A program made the translations under genes and the position numbers. Positions 25,901-34,115 of a stretch of 34,115 nt of DNA are shown here, piece by piece (the stretch's first letter is position 1; every line of letters begins with the position of its first letter). The notes under the pieces were generated by a model that saw only the letters and a list, made by a program, of their open reading frames with translations, did no database searches and had not been told where the DNA came from. The stretch is from Pelargonium cotyledonis (taxonomy: Eukaryota > Streptophyta > Magnoliopsida > Geraniales > Geraniaceae): contig JAYMTA010000229.1 in NCBI GenBank assembly GCA_036897625.1, positions 1 through 34,115 on the forward strand. Direction: 5' to 3'.

Positions 25901-26219
25901 GAATGTTGATCACCTTTGACTTTTGTTGACTTCAGTCTTTTAGGTCCTTTTCGGCCATTCTGTTCGCTCCAAAATACCTGAAAATCATCATAAACACCAA
26001 GGGCACATAAAAGAGATAAAATTGTACATAAAATACACTAAAACTGTTAAAAATACACTAAAAACACAAAAAGAAAACTCACGTACTTGCAAAGGTCAAA
26101 TAACGCTAAAAGCGTCCAATTAACATTATTCAAGCCCAAACAATATGTGTAGATGCTAGAACTATGCTAGTTTTACTATGATTTAGGGTCGGATAACTTG
26201 TATAAAATACGATTTATCA

Positions 26220-26321
26220 CTCATATCGATATCGAGGGCGAACACTCGAGCTTCGAGTTGGTGCTGAAAGTTAGTTTTTCAAAATTTCGCCATCGAATGG
26301 TTAAGATGAGGATTGTTTTTC
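26220..26321. other. Short unassigned segment between LTR and Mutator-like element
   Basis: It contains CGATATCGAGGGCGAACACTC and continues, after removing the Mutator-like insertion, into the sequence beyond 27413. It was therefore probably one repeat body before insertion. No gene. Confidence 0.4.
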
Positions 26322-26553
26322 GGGATAATTACACATATCTACCCCCAACTTAACACCTTTTAACCTTGGATACTCTGAATTATTGAAACTAACTATTGGC
26401 TACCCTGAACTATGCCAAACATCTTTCCGTCCAAAATTTTCGTTAAAATTAATGGAATATTCCAATAAATGAGGCATGTACCTAGCACATGATCAATTTT
26501 TTTTTTAAATACCCAAATTGCCCTTCTCTATACCCTTCATCTTCACCAATAGT

Positions 26554-26705
26554 TCGCCGGAAAAATCATTGTCTCGCCGGAAAATTCAAAGTCTCGCCGA
26601 AAACATCATAAAGTCGTCGGAATCTTCTTAAAGTCACCGAAAACACAATAAAATCGCCAGAAACATTATAAAATCACCGAAATCATCATAAGTTCGCCAG
26701 AACTT
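26554..26705. repeat. ~20-bp minisatellite inside the Mutator-like element
   Basis: About eight copies of a unit like TCGCCGGAAACATCATAAAG (variants TCTCGCCGAAAA, TCACCGAAAA, TCGCCAGAAA) run head to tail. Unit length varies from 20 to 22, so it does not keep a reading frame. Confidence 0.8.
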
Positions 26706-26951
26706 AAGTTTTTTGTTTGTCTATTTTGTTTTAATTCATCAAATTTTCATGATTTTCACAAATTTTTCAAAACCACAAAAAAAATTTAGAAACCCAATTT
26801 TCACAAATTTCATATCATTTTCAACAATGATATCCAAATCCAAACTCTTAAACAAAATCTTAGATATGGTATACAAAAATTACAAGAAAGGAACCCAAAA
26901 ATTACCAAAAATTACAAAAAAAAAAAAAAAAAAAAGTCAGATCTGAAATTT

Positions 26952-27160
26952 AAAAAAAAAATGAAAAACAGCCATGGAGCCTCGCCGGTTCTGGTCCTCG
27001 CCGTCTGTGAGCCTCGCCGTGAGCTTCGTCTTCGTCTTCGTCTTCGTCCGTGAGCCATGGAGCTTCGTCTTCGTCGAGGTGAGTCCAGATCGGCCAAACG
27101 CGGTGGATCGAGGTGAGTCGCGAACTCCGGCGAGCTTGGTCGCCGTTTGGAGATGAGCAG
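26952..27160. other. GC-richer segment, possible captured sequence in the Mutator-like element
   Basis: Between poly(A) and T-rich tracts lies a block containing GAGCCTCGCCG, CTTCGTC repeats and CGGTGGATCGAGG. It has overlapping open frames of about 60-70 codons on both strands, all low complexity (Arg/Asp/Glu or Phe/Val rich). I recognise no protein. Non-autonomous Mutator elements often carry host gene pieces, so this is a candidate only. Confidence 0.3.
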
Positions 27161-27413
27161 TCCATTCTTCTTCTTCTTTCTTTCTTTTTTTTTTCTTTTT
27201 TTAAGTTAAGGACCTGTTTGGCATTTTCATTTTTTATTTAGAAGGGTAAAATAGTCATTTTAACCTATTGGATGAAGTTTTGGATGAAAAAATGGATGGA
27301 AAGATGTTTGACATAGTTGAGGGTGGCTAATAGTTAGTTTTAATAGTTCAGAGTATCCACGGTTAAAAGGTGTTAAGTTGGGGATAGGTATGTGTAATTA
27401 TTCCTTATTTTTC

Positions 27414-29461
27414 TAAAGATTAAAAATTAATTGGAGCATAGTCTCATTATAAGTCAACTGTATCCCGATCACGTCTATCACATTTGTCTTAAACTTCACT
27501 TTTATTCTTGTCATTTACTTTACGCTATTTACATTCTCGTTCCAACATCACACACCTTACGACGACTTTACTTTTTGTCAAGTTAAATAAGTGCAACTTA
27601 GTCCAACTTTATTACCACTATTGTTCCTTATGAAAAGGATATATTCGGAAGTTACCAGTTCTATATTACTTATGCGACTCTGGTACACTTGCCGGATTTA
27701 CGCACCAGCACGCTTACTTCCCTTCCTCAACGTCGATACTTTAGATGTAGCTACGCAGATCTGACGTCACTACGTTGAACTCCAGCTCTTGACACATTTC
27801 TCTTCAACTACTCTTCTTTGCTCCACACCTTAAAGACTAACTCACGCAAGACTAGCAAAAAATCATAAAATATTAATGAATTAACCATAACACAACAAGA
27901 ATTTTAATCATGCATGCTTAATTTGAAGATATCAAAATCAAACCATTTCTTGCTATTTTTAATTATCAAAATAAACAATTTATCATGAAAATCCCATAAA
28001 AACCATGACGGATAGCTCACATGAAATCGAGCTATCAGTTACCAGGACTCCGCCTTAAGTGTGAGATTAAGTTTTTATATGTTAGACATGAATGCCCTTA
28101 GAACTCTTCTAGAGGGAGAAGTAAATATGGAAAATGAAGTGAGATTGTGATCGAGAAATATCCTTTTCTTTTTAGAAGAGGGGGTTATTTATAGACTTCT
28201 TACCACCTTGCGGCACATGTTGTGATGTGATTGGTTGATGAAGATGTGAGGCCCATCAGTGCTCGTTTAGCTCTCCAAGCCCAAATGGATCTTTTGGCCC
28301 ATTGTGCACTTTTAGCCCATTTATGGTGTTGGGCTCCTTCTTTCCCTTGGACGCGTTGCTCTTGCGTGCTTGATGAGGCAGGCATGTCTCGTAAGCCTCT
28401 TGTGAGATGAGAGGAATTGCCCAGACCCCTTGTGAGCTAGTGTCTCGCGAGGCATATTCATGGGCTCATGGGAGTGTTGATTGTGCTCTACTTTGAGGCT
28501 TGAGTGCTGAGAGTGCTCGCCAAAACTCTTTGTGAGCTAGTACCTTGCAATGCATAAATGTGGGTGATTGGTAGTGTTGAGGTTGTGAGAGCTTGTTGGA
28601 GCGTCTCGAAGGTGACCATATGAGGTTGGAGTCTAGTTTCAGCCTTGTAAGAGTGTATAGAGTCGTAGGAAGATGTCCATAGGGTGCCAAGGCATGAAAC
28701 AACCAAACATATGCTAGAACAGGTCGATTCTCGCGACAACATGTGTCTATTTTACCATGTTTTACTTTAGGAGTGAAAACGGACATTGTCGCGAAAATCA
28801 TGCCTCATTACCGCGTGAATGGGTATGTTATAGCCTTGGAAGTGTTTTCAAGGGTCAATCTTGAAGTGTTTTGTGCTCTTAGTTGTTTTGGACCTCTCCA
28901 AGACTATTGAGGCTCTTTTAACTTGAGTGACTTGTAACCTCCTTAGGACCTTGTTTTGCTCATACAACCCTTAGAAGGGCCTGGTCTTTTTTAGTCATTT
29001 CTGGTAAATTTTAGGCGCCTGGTCTATTTTGGAAGTCCAGATCAATTTTAGTCAATTCTAGGCGCTTGACCTATTCAAATGAGTTTTCCAAGCCTTTTCA
29101 TGGGTTGAATCAGGCCTTGGTTGTTTTGTTCAGTCTCAACAGTGTTGTGGCTTGCCTTGGACCTGACCTTGAATATTGACTCCTCGGAACCGGTCGAGTG
29201 ACCGTGTTATTTTGACCTGCCACTTGTCATCTTGTGTGTCACTCTGAGACATAATAATTTGGGTAGCATCACACCTCAATAAATTTTTGAATCCGGGTGG
29301 GTCGCTTCGCTCCAACAAATTCACTTGGGTGAGTATGAGTGAAATTTAATTAAATGTCATCACCTAGTCTGGCTTAGACTAAACCAAAATTAAGTTGGCT
29401 TAGATTCTTTTTCCTCATATTAATACTAATTACTAACAGAATCATTTTTTGTGGCTTACAA
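27414..29461. other. Repeat-like region, no gene recognised; possible second LTR promoter
   Basis: About 2 kb without a recognisable protein. The longest open frame (111 codons, minus, 28801-28466) is not similar to any family I know. A TATAAATA on the minus strand (28186-28193), followed by a CT-rich leader, could be an LTR promoter. TGGTAACTGATAGC (minus, near 28043) faintly resembles an initiator-tRNA-Met primer site but differs at several bases. Repeated TAGGCGC-TGGTCTATT motifs occur near 29013-29075. Confidence 0.3.
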
Positions 29462-29470
29462 TTTAAAATA

Positions 29471-30526
29471 AGGCGTAATTCATGTTGGACCCCCTGAAGA
29501 ATTTTTGTGAACTTTTAGGTACCATGTGCTTTCCAATGTTGAATTAGTTAGTGATTTTGAACAAAAAAAAAATGTCATTAAAACTAACATGTGTCGTGCA
29601 CATGGGTAATTTGTTTTTTTCAAATGGCAAAAATGCCCTTAACTCCTTTTGGCTTCATCTTCTTCATTTGGTCTATGAGCTTAAGGCTTTTCCATTAATG
29701 AAGATGAAGCTTCCATTAGTGGAATACAAGAAGCTCCTGTTGAAGCTTCTCCAAAGTCCCACTCTCTGTTCACTCTCAACCCTCAATCTCTCCTAAATCC
29801 CCAAATGCCGAACCCTAATTCGCTGGAAAATTTATCTCCATATCTCTTTCCAAACCCCAACTTGCCGGAATAAAATGGACATGTCGTCCATCACCAAGAC
29901 GCCGCCGCCGGACTAGAGGAGCCAAGCTCCACCGGTGGTAGCTCATGATGCTCGTCTCCGGCATGCTCCGCATGAAGCTTGATCGTCACCGCAGTACACA
30001 ACCACCACACCGCATGCTAGAGAGGCTTGATCTGTGTTCTTCACAACCTTGTGCAACAACCTCAAGTTCTTCATATTTGTTTGGATTGAATAATACCGAT
30101 GATGGATTGAAGAACGCTCCTCATCTTCCTTGCCGTGATTTTTGATTTTGTAATTTCTAGTTCACCATTGCAGCAAAGAAGGATAAACAAATGGTTTGGA
30201 ATTATTATTTTTTTTGTTTTTTGTTTTTTGTTTTTTTGAAGAAGGTTTGGAATTGTTCATATGATTTTTTGTGTGTTTAATTTGGTAAATTTTTTTGGTT
30301 TGGTTCAATTTTGAGAGGCAGAGCTCAAATCCCATAACAAATGAAGAAGATGAATTAAAATTGAGGGATGCCAATAAGGGTAAAATTTTCTTTTACACGG
30401 CAAATTAACAAAGTTAGTAACAGATTCATCGTTGGAAAGCACAAGTTACCAAAAGTTCACAAAAACTCTCTAGGGATGCCAACTGAAAAACATGTAAACC
30501 ATAGAGAGTTCAACAGTAATTACCCT
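29471..30526. mobile_element. Second Mutator-like non-autonomous transposon, 1056 bp
   Basis: Perfect 9-bp duplications TTTAAAATA flank the element (29462-29470 and 30527-30535). The left end starts AGGCGTAATTCATGTTGGAC. The reverse complement of the right end starts AGGGTAATTACTGTTGAAC. Further in, both arms share TTTTTGTGAACTTTT, TTGTGCTTTCCAA-like, TGAAT and GTTA blocks and an inner CTTCATCTTCTTCATTTG match. The arms are therefore long but degenerate, and the right arm has about 40 extra bases. There is no transposase; the inside holds short open frames only. It belongs to a different family from the element at 26322, judging by the ends. Confidence 0.82.
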
Positions 30527-30535
30527 TTTAAAATA

Positions 30536-31751
30536 ATGAAAGGAAATAAATTATAGTTCTATTTAAAAGACCAAATTTTATATGAGAAACGGTATAAATT
30601 GATTCTTTTAGTATTTAAATCGTCATAATTTGGTATCTAATTAAAGTTTTGCGCCTAAGGAGTCGTCTTACTATATGAAACGTTTAAATTTGATCCCTTA
30701 GTATCCAATTTTGTTCTAATTTGAGTCATTTTGCTTTTAACTAGTGTTGGTGTGGAATGTATATTTTTAACTATTTATATTAAATGATGACTTGTTTTTT
30801 ATATTGGACATGATCTCACTAGTGGGTACCTATTTATCGCAAGTGGCTTGATGCCATCGTTTTACATTAAATTAATAACAAGGTTAGCCTAAATAACATA
30901 TAAACAAAACACCTATGAGTGGAATCTGCATTTTGAAAATATTAAAACACATGATGACTTTTAAAATTATCATTGATCCTCTTACTATACACTCATATAA
31001 TAATTGATTCTCTTATTATTTTTAATATAACTATTTATTTTAAAACTGATTATTTAAATTTGAAATAAATATTAGTTCCTTGCTAAATAATATTATTCAA
31101 CTTTTATAGTATGTACAATTGTATAAGATTAATTTGAAATAAATATAACTTTCTATTTTAAATATGATTTCTTTTCTTTTGATACAAACATGATTACTTA
31201 AATTCGAAATAAATATAAATTCCTTATTTAAATAAATCTATTATATAATTTACTTTTTTAAGCTAAGCTATACATCATGATGTGAATCTTCCCTTTCAAC
31301 CTATAATCTCACCCTACCCGACTTAATGAGAGTTGAACCCAAAACCTTACATGAACGAGAATACAACATCTACGGACTATTAATCATCTTGATTAAGATT
31401 CATTGTTACAACAATATACTAAAAACTATGAACAAAATATAAATGTTGACGCTATCTTTTCTAAATATATAGGAATCATACAAAATTATATTTTAATATT
31501 GCAAATTAAATTCCCACTTCGATTAATAATCTTATAATTGATCCTGAGGCTTACACTAGTGCAGTCGGAAATATGATATATAAAATGATCATTTTATCCT
31601 TACATTGTTAATTAATATAAAAATAAAGTAAGAAACACATTTGAATAAAGCAAAGAAATAAAATTAACGAGTAAAGTGAAAAGTAAAACAAATTTATTAA
31701 TTAATTGAAGTAACATAAAAAAGTATTCAATTATAGAATTATATCAATATA
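30536..31751. other. AT-rich region with old repeat fragments, no gene
   Basis: The part near 30580-30730 contains two related phrases (ATTGATTCTTTTAGTATTTAAAT and TTTGATCCCTTAGTATCCAATT), probably an old repeat. The rest is very AT-rich. A minus-strand phrase GGTTTTGGGTTCAACTC near 31345 looks like a polymerase III B box, but no A box accompanies it. No coding sequence is seen. Confidence 0.4.
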
Positions 31752-32744
31752 TTAGCAAGGACGAAAGCGGCATATACAAAGATCTGCTGGAAACTGACAA
31801 ACTCCATTAGCTTCCTTAGAAGAATATCTCGATTTGCATGTTTCATCACACTTGTTAGGCACACAAGGACCGGGTCGGATTTCAGAACAATAATTCCCTT
31901 CATTCTTAATTTGCACTCGTTTTGCTGCGATTAATCACAAAATTACATGTTTATCATCAGAACCAATGTTTTTATCTGAAATTGAATAAAATCATTGATA
32001 AAATCTACCTAATAAAAATATGGAGTATTTTTTTAAACATATATCATATCAGCCATACTGAAAGCATGAATTTAAATTATTTAGTTTGTACATTCATAAT
32101 TCAAATTTAGGGATGCCATCTACTTAGAACTTGATCAAACTAAAAGAATTATAATTCTTAGAAAAAAATCGAACTAGTCTGGAATTCAATTTGAAAACGA
32201 ATTTGATAAGATTAACCATAATAAGAACGAATGGACATACTGATTTTAAATAAAAGTTTAATCTTTAAAGAGAAAAAGTAAATATATTAGTGTGTAATTT
32301 GACAAACAATAATGATGGAAATTTTACAAAAAGTTATCTAAAAGTGTAAAAACTCATCAACTAATTGAATAAATTAAAAATTGGTTTGAGCCAAACATAA
32401 ATCGGAACTATAGTCAACTGAACAAAAATGATTTATAATGGAATTGTTTGTTCAACAATTTAGTCTCATCGAGTACAAAAAAAATTATAATTCAAACCCA
32501 TTCATGTGAAATTCCAATTAAAATACACAACACAATATGAATTCAAGGAAATAAAATTGAGTTTACATTATAACTAAAATTTGTGGTGTTTTAATCATTA
32601 AAATGTTTGTTTGAAACATTCAATTTTTCAATTAACATGTAAAATAATAAATTAGTATATATAAAAGAGAGTAATATATTTACCGTTAGTAGATGCCACG
32701 AAAATAGCTAGTATGAATATTAATAGAATGGAGAAGAACTTCAT
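31752..32744 (-). CDS. Secreted defensin-like cysteine-rich peptide (2 exons)
   Basis: Exon 1 is 32744-32684 and exon 2 is 31924-31752, with a 759-nt GT-AG intron; the joined frame gives 77 aa. Residues 1-21 (MKFFSILLIF... ending ASTNA) form a strong signal peptide. The mature part has eight cysteines spaced C-x7-C-x4-C-x3-C-x12-C-x6-C-x-C-x4-C. It contains the C-x3-C and C-x-C pairs of the cysteine-stabilised alpha-beta fold and a gamma-core G-x-C-x6-C (GVCQFPADLC). A single intron right after the signal peptide is the standard gene layout for plant defensin-like and LCR peptides. Such peptides act outside the cell in defence or in reproductive signalling; which role applies here cannot be told. 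A TATA box lies about 90 bp upstream of the ATG. Confidence 0.88.
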
Positions 32745-32830
32745 GATTAATATTCTTTTAGTTAGAAAATTATCCAACAAGAATAGTTGAGTTATGAGAG
32801 GTTGTGTTTTGTGTTGTTGAAATATTAGTA

Positions 32831-32838
32831 TATTTATA
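32831..32838 (-). promoter_or_regulatory. TATA box of the defensin-like gene
   Basis: TATAAATA on the minus strand, 87-94 bp upstream of the start codon, followed by a leader with CAACAACAC. Its spacing fits a transcript start about 55-60 nt before the ATG. Confidence 0.7.
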
Positions 32839-32844
32839 GGTGAA

Positions 32845-33749
32845 ATTGAAATGGTGGTGAGTTGAATTTTGATAATTTCATACATATTGAAATAAAAAGA
32901 AAATTATCTCGCATTATATTAAAAATCATCAACATGTATATTATTTAGAATAATATTCTTTTTACAAGAATAATTAGCTTTCTTGTCTATATTATATTCT
33001 TTACATTTTTTATTTAAACAAATCCTTTATACTTTATAAGTATAAAATATATATATATTCACTATGTTTATATCAAATATGTCACTTTTACCATGACTAT
33101 TCTAAAATGATATTATAATAAAGATTTTTCAACTAAACTTATAAGATGTTATCACATTAAAATTAATTTATACCCTCTCAATTGAACAAGTTTGAGCAGA
33201 GCGACCTAAATGATCCAAACATTTTATTGAGATGTCATAATTTTATAGGAAGCTTAGGATCTTTTCTCTTATATTAGTTTACATTCCTTTTATAAACTCG
33301 TCAAGAATAAGAATTTTATTCCAAAAACATGTTCATTAGGTAAGAAAAAAAAAATCATGGACACTTCTGGAAAGTCAAAGAACACCATGATCATACTATA
33401 GAAACGATGAACATTGAAAATAATTATAAAAAAATTTAAAGGGTTTTTTAAATTCTAGAAAAAATTAAGTCACATGTCATGCTTGTGATGATTTAGAAGT
33501 TATATTTTGGGGTATATTCGGTTAAACAAACCTTAAGGTTTGATATTTTGAAAGAGCAGGAAGTTAGATGATGTTACAAATATATTAGGATCCCTAAATG
33601 AAAAAAAGGCTTATAATTCAAGGTATTTATGTGAAGTTGCAATTGTTTTTTCATAATAATAATAATAAAACTAGACTATATAATGCACTTGAAATATTGT
33701 GTCATTGAGAATGCGAGGTACGTAGCAATAAGTTATCTTTTTTGTCAAT
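32845..33749. other. AT-rich upstream flank of the defensin-like gene, nothing recognised
   Basis: No open frame, repeat ends or RNA gene could be identified. It is presumably distal promoter and intergenic sequence. Confidence 0.45.
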
Positions 33750-33757
33750 GATATAGT

Positions 33758-34098
33758 CATTGGCGGAGTTGAGGGTAGGTTGATGGGCAACTGCCCACCC
33801 CAGCTCGTTATATATCATTGAGTAAGAGATCGCACCAAATTTTTGCTAGTGGATCAGTGGTTTAAGGCTTCGAGTTGCCTATGCCAAGGTTCAAAGCCAT
33901 GAGTTAGCAAATCATAATTTCTTTACTCTCCTCTTTATTGCTTGCTTTCTATTGTCAACTTGTTATATACTTTTTCCTTTTATTGAGCCTAATTTTTTAA
34001 TGCAATATAGTATATTTTTCCAACAAGAGACTTCAATTTTTTTAGTAATTTCAATAAAAGAATGCCTACCCTTTGGCAAATCTTTGGCTCCGCCACTG
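33758..34098. mobile_element. hAT-type miniature element, 341 bp
   Basis: Perfect 8-bp target duplications GATATAGT flank the element (33750-33757 and 34099-34106). The ends are inverted: CATTGGCGGAG on the left and CAGTGGCGGAG on the reverse complement of the right (10 of 11). An 8-bp duplication with CA-TGGCGGAG ends is characteristic of hAT miniature elements. It has no coding capacity. A tRNA-like phrase (CAGTGGTTTAAGG ... AAGGTTCAAAGCC, about 33858-33901) lies inside. Confidence 0.9.
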
Positions 34099-34115
34099 GA
34101 TATAGTTGTTTATTT

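Larger units (their letters stand above)
24530..26219 (-). mobile_element. Long terminal repeat (5' LTR) of a Ty3/gypsy-type retrotransposon
   Basis: Read on the minus strand, the LTR begins TGATAAATCG at 26219 and ends GAGTGTCA at 24530, with TG...CA termini and a length of 1690 bp. The primer binding site follows six bases later. A TATA box (TATAAATA, plus-strand positions 25559-25566) lies in the correct orientation, so U3 is about 26219-25535 and R/U5 is below it. GC-rich tandem repeats sit in U3 just upstream of the TATA box. No coding frames are present. The partner LTR was not found in the window, so the element is incomplete here or heavily rearranged. Confidence 0.8.
26322..27404. 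mobile_element. Mutator-like non-autonomous transposon, 1083 bp, with long inverted ends
   Basis: The left end (26322-26428) and right end (27298-27404) are 107-bp inverted repeats aligned without gaps, with about ten mismatches by eye. They start GGGATAATTACACATATCTA and GGAATAATTACACATACCTA. Flanking 9-bp duplications are TTGTTTTTC (26313-26321) and TTATTTTTC (27405-27413), differing at one base. Long terminal repeats plus a 9-bp duplication are diagnostic of Mutator-like elements. The inside has no transposase. It carries a ~20-bp CGCCGGAAA tandem repeat and a GC-rich CTTCGTCTTCGTC stretch that could be captured host sequence. Confidence 0.88.

Noticed and set aside
26974-27165. Arg/Asp- or Phe/Val-rich overlapping frames in the Mutator-like element
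   Set aside because: They come from CTTCGTC and CGCCGG low-complexity repeats and appear on both strands; no protein family is visible.
28030-28050. Possible tRNA-Met primer binding site (TGGTAACTGATAGC, minus)
   Set aside because: It differs from TGGTATCAGAGC at several positions and no LTR edge ending in CA lies next to it.
28466-28801. 111-codon open frame on the minus strand
   Set aside because: It overlaps another frame of similar length, has no recognisable motif and lies in repeat-like DNA; probably chance.
31330-31420. tRNA-like B box suggesting a SINE on the minus strand
   Set aside because: No A box at the right distance and no tail or duplication could be seen.

Overview
The window looks like nuclear DNA from a eudicot plant. 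Its genes are split by many AT-rich introns with GT-AG borders. The encoded proteins are a plastid-targeted fatty-acid enzyme, a plant-type amino-acid transporter and a defensin-like secreted peptide. The intergenic space is packed with plant transposon families. I cannot name the species.

The left half (about 0.8-17.4 kb) is genic. A possible last exon of an upstream gene (807-869, +) is followed by an 11-exon gene for chloroplast 3-oxoacyl-ACP reductase (2078-6739, +, 329 aa). Tail-to-tail with it lies a 16-exon gene for DNA polymerase alpha subunit B (13776-7463, -, 629 aa), with an E2F-type site just upstream of its start codon. Next is a 7-exon gene for a lysine/histidine-type amino-acid transporter (17372-14768, -, 435 aa). 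I rebuilt all three by eye, and every exon junction keeps the reading frame. Several large introns hold degenerate tandem repeats and transposon remnants.

The right half (about 17.5-34.1 kb) is mostly repeats. It holds a stray zinc-knuckle coding fragment, a CACTA-like end with a 72-bp repeat array, and one long terminal repeat (24530-26219, minus orientation) with a perfect 18-nt tRNA-Asp primer binding site. It also holds two Mutator-like elements with 9-bp target duplications (26322-27404 and 29471-30526) and a 341-bp hAT element with a perfect 8-bp duplication (33758-34098). Between these sits one small two-exon gene for a secreted eight-cysteine defensin-like peptide (32744-31752, -).

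The genes look like independent housekeeping or defence loci and do not form a pathway. I found no new multi-gene system. The most unusual structure is a GC-rich ~21-bp tandem repeat upstream of the retrotransposon TATA box, with related copies in the opposite orientation in the element's internal region.
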